DNA of 7,664 bases from Gammaproteobacteria bacterium (GCA_013002925.1 JABDLQ010000423.1:1-7664), one strand, 5' to 3'. Positions 1-5,707 are shown, numbered from the stretch's first letter. Numbers and translations are program-made. The notes: generated by a model not told the origin, from the sequence alone.

Positions 1-507
1 CGCGATCGCCCGCGCCATGGCGGCTCGTTTACGCATGCCACCACTGAGCTGTGACGGGTACAATGGCGCAACGCTTTCATTGAGTCCCGCGAGCTTCAGC
101 TTGATAATGGATAATTCATCAATCAGGTCATTATCGAGCCGCGTATGCTCACGCAGCGGCATGCCAACGTTCTCCAAAATGGTGATGTCAGAAAACAGCG
201 CGCCGTACTGGAACATCACACCAATGCGTTTGCGCAAAGGTAGCGACTCGATTTCACCAAGCCCTGTGACCTCCTCTCCGAACACACGGATAGACCCGGA
301 TGTGGGAGGCTGGAGCATGACAATTTGCCGCATGATCGTTGACTTGCCGCTACCGCTGCCGCCGACTATCGCAAACACTTCACCGCGGCCCACATCAAAG
401 CTGACACCATCGTGCACAACCTTAGCGCCAAACTGAGTCACCACGTCCCTAACCACAACCACGCTGTCTGTGGCCGAGTCGGTAAGCTGCTTTGCGGTCG
501 CACTCAT
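1..507 (-). CDS. MlaF-type ABC transporter ATP-binding protein (partial, C-terminus beyond left edge)
   Basis: This is the ATPase of a lipid ABC importer/exporter of the Mla/MCE type; it hydrolyses ATP on the cytoplasmic face to drive the permease encoded just upstream. The 169 visible residues start at the ATG at 507. They contain a Walker A loop GGSGSGKST (residues 49-57), a Q-loop in VMFQYGALF (Gln about 100) and the ABC signature LSGGMRKR (about 154-161). The GALF after the Q-loop and the GGM-RKR form of the signature are typical of MlaF/Ttg2A proteins. The Walker B, D-loop and His switch lie outside the window. The permease stop codon (511-509) is one base before this ATG, so the two genes are almost certainly translationally coupled. 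The gene is probably complete in the genome. A paralogue of the housekeeping mlaF is likely, because the partner permease carries a fused STAS domain. Confidence 0.95.
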   Translation of the reverse strand, partial: MSATAKQLTDSATDSVVVVRDVVTQFGAKVVHDGVSFDVGRGEVFAIVGGSGSGKSTIMRQIVMLQPPTSGSIRVFGEEVTGLGEIESLPLRKRIGVMFQYGALFSDITILENVGMPLREHTRLDNDLIDELSIIKLKLAGLNESVAPLYPSQLSGGMRKRAAMARAIA

Positions 508-508
508 A

Positions 509-1615
509 TTAAATTCCCAGTTTACTGAATATTATTGAGAATATGGCATCAACCACGATCACCAGAAAGATCGACTGCACGACACTGATGGTGGTTTGAC
601 GGCCGACCTGCTCCGCACTCGCTTTAACCTGAAAACCCTGATAGCAACCGACCGCCGCAATCATCATCGCAAACACCGGCGCTTTGCCGACGCCAATTAA
701 GAATGATTCGGTGGTCACCGTGTAGGTTATCCGATCAACAAACAGCTTGAAACTGACATCGAACATGCTGTGCACCATCACCATGCCGCCCAGCATTCCC
801 ATGATGTCGCCAAACACTGTCAGTAGTGGCAAAGAGATCACCAGTGCAAAAAACTTTGGCAATGCCAACTCTTCGACCGGTGAAATCCCCATTGTACGCA
901 AGGCATCGATTTCTTCGGTGACTTTCATCGTGGCAATTTCCGCGGTGTATGCCGAGCCAGTGCGCCCGGCGACAATGATTGCCGTAATCAGGGGAGACAG
1001 TTCGCGGACCATCGACAACCCCACCAGATCTGCGGTGTATATACCGGCACCATAATCCTCTAACACCGAGCCACCCTGATACGCAATCACCAGGCCCAGC
1101 AAAAAAGTGAGCAATCCAATAATGGGTAACGCATCAAAACCGGCGGACTGGATATGGCTGATGACAGATGACCAACGCAGTTTGGCGGGTGTAAAGGCAA
1201 TGCGTAACGATGACAGGGTCAGTCGCCCGATGAACGTTAAAAACACCAGGTAGCTGCTGATCGCCTCGTGGGCGTCACGCCCGATATTTTCCAGAAAGCC
1301 GGGGTATTGTGGCGCGGGAATCTCCGTGTGCGAAATCGCATGCTCCTCAACGAGATCGAGCAGACGTTCATGCTCATCGACCAGGCCGATCGTCTCGCAA
1401 TTCGCACCCTGTTCCTGCCACTTCCTTAGTGCGCGGCGCAGCGACCATGCACCGGCGGAGTCGAGTGCACCGAGATCCGAAAAATCTACCTGGTATGACT
1501 CTGCGCCCAGCCGGAGCTTCGCAAGTTCTTTTGCAACACGCGGCACTGTCTGTGCAGTCCAGTCACCTGCACATACCACCCGGTTGTCCGTCAAAGAGAT
1601 TTTTGGCGGTTCCAT
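509..1615 (-). CDS. STAS-MlaE fusion: lipid ABC transporter permease
   Basis: Inner-membrane permease of an MCE/Mla-type phospholipid (or other lipid) transporter, 368 aa. Residues about 1-100 look like a STAS domain (VDFSDLGALDSAG at 43-55), the role played by the separate MlaB protein in the classical Mla system. Residues about 110-368 are an MlaE domain with several hydrophobic segments. It has the cytoplasmic coupling stretch around 226-250 (IATMKVTEEIDALRTMGISP) that contacts the ATPase. The ATG at 1615 is favoured because an in-frame stop lies seven codons upstream and no other start codon falls between. A GGGG tract lies about 13 bases before the ATG, a rather long spacing. The gene is followed after one base by the ATPase gene. 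By analogy with known STAS-MlaE/ATPase/MCE/lipoprotein clusters, an MCE-domain protein should follow beyond the left edge. The family assignment is firm; the substrate is not known from sequence. Confidence 0.93.
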   Translation of the reverse strand: MEPPKISLTDNRVVCAGDWTAQTVPRVAKELAKLRLGAESYQVDFSDLGALDSAGAWSLRRALRKWQEQGANCETIGLVDEHERLLDLVEEHAISHTEIPAPQYPGFLENIGRDAHEAISSYLVFLTFIGRLTLSSLRIAFTPAKLRWSSVISHIQSAGFDALPIIGLLTFLLGLVIAYQGGSVLEDYGAGIYTADLVGLSMVRELSPLITAIIVAGRTGSAYTAEIATMKVTEEIDALRTMGISPVEELALPKFFALVISLPLLTVFGDIMGMLGGMVMVHSMFDVSFKLFVDRITYTVTTESFLIGVGKAPVFAMMIAAVGCYQGFQVKASAEQVGRQTTISVVQSIFLVIVVDAIFSIIFSKLGI

Positions 1616-1649
1616 GATTGTTGACGCGCCCCTTTAGATTTATTGCTGC

Positions 1650-1684
1650 CGTCAGATCCAATGCCCGACTGCATTGTACTGACG
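1650..1684 (-). other. Strong nested inverted repeat between the cytochrome and permease genes
   Basis: Two perfect 6-bp arms are nested: CGTCAG (1650-1655) pairs with CTGACG (1679-1684), and CAATGC (1659-1664) pairs with GCATTG (1671-1676). They are separated by a 3/2-nt internal loop and closed by a 6-nt loop, giving 12 bp of stem in 35 bases. On the minus strand no run of T follows, so it is not a canonical intrinsic terminator. A TATAAA box (minus strand, 1697-1692) lies just upstream. If that is a -10 element, transcription of the permease mRNA would begin at about 1685 with this hairpin at the extreme 5' end. It could equally be an intercistronic stabilising or attenuating structure. 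Confidence 0.6.
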
Positions 1685-1691
1685 TTAGCTA

Positions 1692-1697
1692 TTTATA
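1692..1697 (-). promoter_or_regulatory. Possible -10 box for the permease-ATPase pair
   Basis: On the minus strand the hexamer reads TATAAA, one mismatch from the sigma-70 consensus. It lies 20 bases after the cytochrome stop codon and about 77 bases before the permease ATG. No good -35 hexamer is seen at the proper spacing, so this is only a candidate. If used, it would separate the transporter from the cytochrome genes transcriptionally. Confidence 0.25.
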
Positions 1698-1716
1698 CAG
1701 GGTACGTTCGCGCGAG

Positions 1717-2079
1717 TTACTTTGGCAAAGGCCCCAGACCTGACTGCGCCGAGTAATACTCAGCCAGGTTATTTATTTCTTCATCAGACAGATTTGTGGC
1801 AAAACTCTGCATGACAGCATTTTGCCGCTCGCCGGAACGATATCCCCGCAAAGCGTAGGCAAGGTAACTGCGGTACTGACCTGCAAGGTTTGGAAACTCC
1901 GGCGAAATCGAAATGCCATTGCTGCCGTGGCACGCGGTACAGGTTTTCGCAAGTTCGGCCCCGGAGGCCGCCACTTTCTTTTCTGCAGTGGGTTCCTGAT
2001 CTTCGGCAAATACTATCGTGGCCTGAATACCCGACAAAACCAGGCATGTGACAAGCGCAAACTTAACCAGCAATTTCAT
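1717..2079 (-). CDS. Monoheme c-type cytochrome, c4/c553-like, periplasmic
   Basis: A 120-aa class I cytochrome c. Residues 1-25 form a Sec signal peptide (basic MKLLVK, hydrophobic core, cleavage likely after VFA). A charged linker follows, then the heme attachment motif CTACH (Cys47, Cys50, His51) and a probable axial Met90 in NAVMQSF. The stretch FPNLAGQYRSYLAYAL followed by YRSGER and LSDEEINNLAEYYS is the pattern of one domain of diheme cytochrome c4. The protein has only one such domain, about half the length of c4. It should carry electrons in the periplasm, to a terminal oxidase or another acceptor (inference). It is the second of two tandem cytochrome genes, starting 13 bases after the stop of the first. 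It is probably cotranscribed with it. Confidence 0.93.
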   Translation of the reverse strand: MKLLVKFALVTCLVLSGIQATIVFAEDQEPTAEKKVAASGAELAKTCTACHGSNGISISPEFPNLAGQYRSYLAYALRGYRSGERQNAVMQSFATNLSDEEINNLAEYYSAQSGLGPLPK

Positions 2080-2080
2080 A

Positions 2081-2095
2081 CCTTCTTATCCCTTA
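2081..2095 (-). promoter_or_regulatory. Unusual ribosome-binding region of the second cytochrome gene
   Basis: Two Shine-Dalgarno-like tracts precede the ATG at 2079. AGAAGG (2086-2081) is only 1 base from the ATG, which is too close to be ideal. TAAGGG (2095-2090) has a spacing of 10 bases and includes the stop codon of the preceding cytochrome gene. The stop codon and ribosome-binding site therefore overlap, which suggests translational coupling of the two cytochromes. Confidence 0.5.
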
Positions 2096-2416
2096 TTTCA
2101 GCGATGCAATATAAGCGGCAATATCTTCGATGTCCTGGTCCGTCAGCGGCCCGGCCTGCGCACGCATGGTCGGATGCTTGCGCTCTTGGGCCCGATAGGC
2201 CTTTAACGCGGCGATAATGTAGTCCGCATGCTGCCCGCGCAATTTGGGAACACGAAACGACGGGTAGGTATTCTTGTACCCGGCAATCCCGTGACAACCG
2301 ATGCAGGTTTCAGCTTTTTGTTCTCCCGCCTGCGCATCTCCGTCGGCCATGGCCGCCGGAGCCAAACTCACCACACTCGCGAATACAAACAATAAGAACC
2401 TGATTTTTATAAACAT
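2093..2416 (-). CDS. Monoheme c-type cytochrome, c4-like, periplasmic
   Basis: A 107-aa class I cytochrome c. The reading frame is open further upstream, to 2569. The start at 2416 is chosen because it gives a proper signal peptide (MFIKIR, hydrophobic core, cleavage likely after AAMA at residue 24) and has AGGG 7 bases upstream. The heme motif is CIGCH (Cys38, Cys41, His42) and the axial ligand is probably Met84 in HPTM. The stretch PKLRGQHADYI (57-67), then YRAQER and LTDQDIEDIAAYIASL, again matches one domain of cytochrome c4. Together with the next gene it resembles a c4 split into two single-heme proteins. It sits 100 bases downstream of the diguanylate cyclase gene on the same strand and may share its transcript. 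The function as an electron carrier is secure; the redox partner is not known. Confidence 0.92.
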   Translation of the reverse strand: MFIKIRFLLFVFASVVSLAPAAMADGDAQAGEQKAETCIGCHGIAGYKNTYPSFRVPKLRGQHADYIIAALKAYRAQERKHPTMRAQAGPLTDQDIEDIAAYIASLK

Positions 2417-2423
2417 TCTTTCG

Positions 2424-2427
2424 CCCT
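2424..2427 (-). promoter_or_regulatory. Ribosome-binding site that fixes the cytochrome start at 2416
   Basis: The minus-strand sequence AGGGCGAAAGA precedes the ATG at 2416, with AGGG separated from it by 7 bases. This supports the internal start over the longer open frame reaching 2569, whose extra 51 residues would overlap the cyclase gene and bury the signal peptide. Confidence 0.7.
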
Positions 2428-2516
2428 GAACAAAAACCCAGCTAACCGATTTACAACCGGAACGGTAACGGGGCAAAAGAATACCATTGCCGCCATCCAA
2501 ATCGTAGTGATCTGGC

Positions 2517-3479
2517 CTAATCGGACACCCTGTTGCGACCCAGATCCTTGGCGCGGTACAACGCTGCATCCGCTTTCGTGATCAGGTCATCCAGATTATC
2601 TTTGTTATCCATTTGCGCAATTCCGATAGAAACGCTTATCGTCGCACTGTCCGTCACCGCCCCCGCCAGGCTGAGCCCTTTCTCATACACCGCTTTACGC
2701 ATGCGTTCGGAAATTTTTCGTGCTTCTGCCAATGATGTTTCCGGCAGCAAGACCAAAAACTCGTCGCCGCCATAGCGAGCAATGAGATCATTGGACCGAA
2801 AATTGGCGATCAGGGCACGGGTAACCACACCCAGCGCATGGTCCCCCACCAGGTGCCCAAAGGTATTGTTGAATGTGCGGAAATTATCAACGTCGAGTAA
2901 CGCAAGCGTTGCTGCATCTTCGTTCATCTGACACCGTGCAATTTCACGTGAGAAAAACTCCCGCAGCCACCGCCTGTTATGTAAGCCGGTCAGCGCGTCG
3001 GTAAAGGATTTTTTCTGAAAATGACGAATGATGACCGCGCTATCAGCGATGATGGCATTGTCAGTGCGAATCCGGCCGCTCAAAATGATCAGCAAGTTTC
3101 GCGCTATGGCGTGATTTGCACCCACCATTGCCCACAACGTGTCGTGTGCAATGGCAAGCACCACGGAGTCGACAGCAGCCATCACATACGCTGAAGGAGT
3201 ACGGCGTTCAATCACAGACATTTCACCGACACACTCGCCGCATGACAACAACGTCAACGGAGTGCGTTCAGGGGACTCCAGGCGCACTTCCAATGTGCCT
3301 TCGATAATGACGTACAAATAGGCATTCCTGGAATCGGGCGTGAGCAGGACCTCGCCACTTTTGATACGCAATTGCGAACACTCTTCAAGATAATGAGCAA
3401 TTTCCCCGGGCACCACGCTGGTAAACAGTGGCGCCTGCTCAAAGAAGTTCTTGTTAACGAGTAGCTGCTGAATGTCCAA
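2517..3479 (-). CDS. Diguanylate cyclase with N-terminal cyclic-nucleotide-binding-like domain
   Basis: A 320-aa cytoplasmic protein predicted to make cyclic di-GMP from two GTP. Residues about 15-130 form a CRP-type cNMP-binding fold (GECVGEMSVIERRTPSAYV, 81-99). Residues about 158-320 form a GGDEF domain with the active-site signature RYGGDEF (GGDEF at 237-241), the metal-binding LLDVDNF (Asp196), Asn204 and Asp213. It also has an RxxD inhibitory site (RSND, 228-231) exactly five residues before GGDEF. The enzyme therefore looks active and product-inhibited. The usual phosphate-binding Arg of cNMP pockets appears replaced by Pro95, so the sensory domain may bind something else or nothing. 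The start is a TTG at 3479: no ATG or GTG lies between it and the upstream in-frame stop, and the cNMP fold begins soon after. It lies upstream of two cytochrome genes on the same strand and is divergent from the kinase-like gene. Confidence 0.93.
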   Translation of the reverse strand: MDIQQLLVNKNFFEQAPLFTSVVPGEIAHYLEECSQLRIKSGEVLLTPDSRNAYLYVIIEGTLEVRLESPERTPLTLLSCGECVGEMSVIERRTPSAYVMAAVDSVVLAIAHDTLWAMVGANHAIARNLLIILSGRIRTDNAIIADSAVIIRHFQKKSFTDALTGLHNRRWLREFFSREIARCQMNEDAATLALLDVDNFRTFNNTFGHLVGDHALGVVTRALIANFRSNDLIARYGGDEFLVLLPETSLAEARKISERMRKAVYEKGLSLAGAVTDSATISVSIGIAQMDNKDNLDDLITKADAALYRAKDLGRNRVSD

Positions 3480-3594
3480 TCGAATGCTGAATCCTGTATC
3501 GTTGTTCGTTATCCTAACCGTTTACTGGCTTCCCGGAAATCCGTATGTTCAAAATCCAGGCTCTGTGTGGCCGCAGCATTGGCTGTTGATACCA

Positions 3595-4284
3595 ATGACC
3601 AACGGGCCACAAAACCAGGGTCATCCAGACACTGCGCAAATTCTGAAAACTGACCTGTTTGGACAAATTTCCAAAGAGCTCAGAGAGCTTAATGGTGTCC
3701 TGACCCCGGTCATCGTGCGTAACATCCGGCCGGCCCGATGGTGGCTACGCCTGCTCGCCCGGCGGCTGGCCAACCGCGAGGCCAAAGTGCTGCAGCAACT
3801 ACCTCAAAGAGCGGGACTTCCCGCTCTACTTGAATGGGACGGAAACACTTTGTGCCGAACGTACGTGGATGGTTTGCCGATGCAAAATGGCCAGCCACGT
3901 GAACCGCATTACTTTAAGACCGCGAAGCGTCTGCTACATGAACTGCATCGCAATGGGATTGTGCACAACGATACCGCAAAAGAGCCTAACTGGCTTGTAT
4001 TACCCGATGGCAGCGCTGGTCTCGTTGATTTTCAGCTTGCCGGTCTGTTTGCACGGCGCTCCAAAACATTTCGGGTGCTGGCGCTGGAGGACCTGCGACA
4101 TCTGTTGAAGCACAAGCGGAGTTATCTGCCCGATCGCCTCACCACCCGTGAACAGCGCATCCTCGCCCATCCCGCCTGGCATGCGCGCATCTGGCGAAAA
4201 ACCGGCAAGAAATTTTATCTTTTGATCACCCGGCGCATGTTGAACTGGCAGGACCGAGAGGGTGCAGGTGACCGATCATTATGA
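3595..4284 (+). CDS. Small WaaP/RIO-like protein kinase family protein
   Basis: A 229-aa protein with the C-lobe of the protein-kinase fold, in the family usually annotated as serine/threonine kinase or Kdo/lipopolysaccharide kinase. The catalytic loop reads VHNDTAKEPN (123-132, with Asp126 and Asn132). The metal-binding DFG motif is present as DFQ (145-147). A Glu in REAKVLQQL (about 62) fits helix C. No glycine-rich loop is obvious, and the strand that normally carries the ATP-binding Lys reads VIVRN. The tail (HKRSYLPDRLT, WQDREGAGDR) is rich in basic residues. The frame stays open to an ATG at 3472, but that would overlap the divergent cyclase start. The ATG at 3595 gives a usual family length, although its ribosome-binding site is weak. 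A GTG at 3565 with AGG 4 bases upstream is an alternative. It overlaps the next gene tail-to-tail. The substrate, lipid sugar or protein, cannot be told. Confidence 0.82.
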   Translation: MTNGPQNQGHPDTAQILKTDLFGQISKELRELNGVLTPVIVRNIRPARWWLRLLARRLANREAKVLQQLPQRAGLPALLEWDGNTLCRTYVDGLPMQNGQPREPHYFKTAKRLLHELHRNGIVHNDTAKEPNWLVLPDGSAGLVDFQLAGLFARRSKTFRVLALEDLRHLLKHKRSYLPDRLTTREQRILAHPAWHARIWRKTGKKFYLLITRRMLNWQDREGAGDRSL

Positions 4285-4665
4285 TTTAACAGCGGGATGC
4301 TCTGGAAAGGTGTCAAGCAGGCGCACAAATTGCCCGGCAAACTTTTCACGTGAGATCACCCCGTCCATATTGATGGACAGTGCCGGCTCAGCGTAAAAGT
4401 CTCTGTCAAATATGGTCAACAATAAAATTTTTATTGCCGGATAAAGCGTGCGCATCCTGGCGACGTCCGCATTATTTCCGGTTTCCACCAGCGCGGCGTC
4501 GACCAATACGAGGTCAGCAGACTGTGTCGCCAGCGCTGCCAACGCCTGATCGAAATCGGGCGCAAGGCGATAATTTACCCGGTCTCCGAGAAATTCGAAG
4601 AAACCGGGTAGCGATGCACGAAATTCACCGTTAACACCGATCATCAGTGTTGAGATAGATTGCAT
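4279..4665 (-). CDS. Stand-alone receiver-like protein lacking the acidic pair (pseudo-receiver)
   Basis: A 128-aa single-domain protein with the fold pattern of a response regulator receiver. The phospho-acceptor-like Asp56 (LVLVDAAL), the switch Thr84 (LLLTIFD) and the conserved Lys108 (VISREKF) are all in place. However, the acidic pair that binds magnesium at the end of the first strand is replaced by Gly10-Val11 (LMIGVNGEFR). Normal phosphorylation is therefore doubtful; it may act as a constitutive or protein-binding regulator. No output domain is present. The start at 4665 has AGGGG 3 bases upstream, a little close. It lies 314 bases downstream of a NarL-type regulator on the same strand and may be functionally linked to it (inference). 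Its 3' end overlaps the kinase-like gene by 6 bases in opposite orientation. Confidence 0.8.
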   Translation of the reverse strand: MQSISTLMIGVNGEFRASLPGFFEFLGDRVNYRLAPDFDQALAALATQSADLVLVDAALVETGNNADVARMRTLYPAIKILLLTIFDRDFYAEPALSINMDGVISREKFAGQFVRLLDTFPEHPAVKS

Positions 4666-4684
4666 GGTCCCCTGCCGTCGTGGT

Positions 4685-4705
4685 AACCGATTTCAAAATC
4701 CGGTT
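4685..4705. repeat. Imperfect palindrome upstream of the pseudo-receiver gene
   Basis: AACCGATTT (4685-4693) is complementary to AAATCCGGTT (4696-4705) apart from one bulged base, leaving almost no loop as RNA. As DNA it is a near-perfect dyad about 20 bases upstream of the pseudo-receiver start codon, which suits an operator. As RNA it would lie just before the ribosome-binding site. Confidence 0.4.
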
Positions 4706-4734
4706 CTCAATTCATTACCACTTGGTGTTTGTAT

Positions 4735-4753
4735 GCGCATCGTGCGCTTTTTT
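4735..4753 (+). terminator. Terminator-like hairpin with T6 on the plus strand
   Basis: GCGCA (4735-4739), a 3-base loop, and TGCGC (4743-4747) form a GC-rich 5-bp stem. It is followed directly by six T (4748-4753), then ATTTT. This is the layout of a short intrinsic terminator for plus-strand transcription. The only plus-strand gene upstream is the kinase-like gene ending about 450 bases earlier, with an opposite-strand gene in between. It may therefore stop read-through from that gene or end an unannotated transcript. Confidence 0.35.
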
Positions 4754-4979
4754 ATTTTCGGATGCGGATGTAGATTGCCGTCCTAATGTGGCAAAACGGC
4801 TCAAAGAATGAAAGCCGCACCGGGAATTGGGAAAACTATCCCGGATGGGTTGTCATTATTGTAAGAATTTCAATGGCTTGGAGCTTTTTTCGCAGACACA
4901 CTGAATTCTGCGAATCAGATTTAGCGCAAATATGTGGGGGCTAGTGGAATCGATACCGTCCCGACGGACGACCAGTTCA

Positions 4980-5630
4980 TCAACTATGGGCTGAAACCAT
5001 TCCGACGCGTATTGCGTATTTGACAAGACCAGCGACGTCGCGAATACCCAGTCTGTCCATCAGCTGTGCCCGATGAGTTTCGACTGTTTTGATACTTACT
5101 TCCAGCATTTGCGCAATTTCCCGGGTCTTGTGTCCCTCGACCACAAGCTGCAATATTTCGCGCTGACGCGGCGTCAGCCGCTCGTGCGCACTGGCAGAGC
5201 GCGTTGCCGAGCCCATCAGGTCCAGTATCCGGGTCGTGTCGAGCGAACTGCTCAGATAGCGATCGCCCGCTGCCACCATGCGAATTGCACTGACCAATTC
5301 CGGCGCGGCGGCCTCTTTGACCAGATAACCCGTCGCGCCCAGCCGCAGTGCCCGAATCACATATTCTTCGTTGGCGTACATGGACAGGATCAGAATCCGG
5401 CTCTCCGGGCTGACTTTTTTGATGCGGGCCGTTGCCTCCAGGCCATTCAAACCCGGCATGGTAATGTCCATTACGACCACATCAACCGTCTGTTGACCGA
5501 CAAACTCCACAGCCTGCCGGCCGTCACTGGCCTCACCACATACCTGAATGCCGTCGGCTTCGGCAAGCAAGGATTTCATCCCGGCGCGCACAAGCGCATG
5601 GTCTTCTACCAGCAACACCGAAATATCCAT
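4980..5630 (-). CDS. NarL/LuxR-family two-component response regulator
   Basis: A 216-aa transcription regulator. The receiver domain (residues about 1-120) has the acidic residues Glu9-Asp10 (LLVEDH), the phospho-acceptor Asp55 (VVMDITMPG), the switch Ser83 (LILSMY) and Lys105 (YLVKEA), so it should be phosphorylatable. The LuxR-type helix-turn-helix domain spans about 152-212 (LTPRQREIL, GHKTREIAQMLEVS, then KTVETHRAQL). This family binds DNA as a dimer after phosphorylation by a histidine kinase, which is not in the window. The ATG at 5630 has GGGG 7 bases upstream. The gene is preceded by a structured 435-base intergenic region shared with a divergent operon. It is followed on the same strand by a stand-alone pseudo-receiver. 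Target genes are unknown; autoregulation or control of the divergent operon is possible. Confidence 0.95.
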   Translation of the reverse strand: MDISVLLVEDHALVRAGMKSLLAEADGIQVCGEASDGRQAVEFVGQQTVDVVVMDITMPGLNGLEATARIKKVSPESRILILSMYANEEYVIRALRLGATGYLVKEAAAPELVSAIRMVAAGDRYLSSSLDTTRILDLMGSATRSASAHERLTPRQREILQLVVEGHKTREIAQMLEVSIKTVETHRAQLMDRLGIRDVAGLVKYAIRVGMVSAHS

Positions 5631-5667
5631 TTATTTACCCCTTTTGCTTCCAGCTCTTTATTTGGGA

Positions 5668-5707
5668 TTGCAGGCGATGGTGCAATATTGCGCCTGGAAA
5701 CCTGCAA
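5668..5707 (-). repeat. Nested inverted repeats in the leader of the response regulator
   Basis: The outer arms TTGCAGG (5668-5674) and CCTGCAA (5701-5707) are perfect 7-bp complements. Within them, CAGGCG (5671-5676) can instead pair with CGCCTG (5691-5696), and GCAATATTGC (5682-5691) is itself a palindrome. The outer and inner pairings share bases, so two alternative folds are possible. The element lies 38-77 bases upstream of the response-regulator ATG. It could be an operator for autoregulation or a leader RNA structure. Confidence 0.45.

Larger units (their letters stand above)
4666..4979. other. Gene-free interval with several small hairpins
   Basis: I see no credible coding region in these 314 bases. 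It holds an imperfect palindrome at 4685-4705, a terminator-like hairpin with a T run at 4735-4753, and a 6-bp inverted repeat CCGGGA/TCCCGG at 4820-4825 and 4839-4844. A T6 tract ends at 4890. Further repeats are CGCAGA/TCTGCG (4891-4896 and 4907-4912) and a GC-rich hairpin CGTCC/GGACG (4957-4961 and 4966-4970) just after the response-regulator stop. It must contain the promoter or leader of the pseudo-receiver gene unless that gene is read through from the regulator. A small RNA is possible but unproven. Confidence 0.5.

Noticed and set aside
17..436. A 139-residue open frame on the plus strand
   Set aside because: It is the shadow of the ABC ATPase on the minus strand, which has Walker A, Q-loop and signature motifs.
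2417..2516. Promoter for the cytochrome pair (TTGCCC, 17 bases, TAAATC on the minus strand)
   Set aside because: Both hexamers are poor matches, and read-through from the cyclase gene is equally possible.
2417..2569. Longer N-terminus for the first cytochrome
   Set aside because: It would bury the signal peptide and overlap the cyclase gene. The ATG at 2416 has a good ribosome-binding site.
3472..3594. Longer N-terminus for the kinase-like protein
   Set aside because: It would run through the divergent promoter region and overlap the cyclase start. The extra residues look unrelated to the family.
4800..4860. Possible c-di-GMP riboswitch in the gene-free interval, suggested by the nearby cyclase
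   Set aside because: The 6-bp repeat CCGGGA/TCCCGG is present, but the conserved loop sequences of the GEMM classes are not recognisable.
4957..4970. Hairpin CGTCC/GGACG as terminator of the response regulator
   Set aside because: The stem is only 5 bp and no T run follows on the minus strand.
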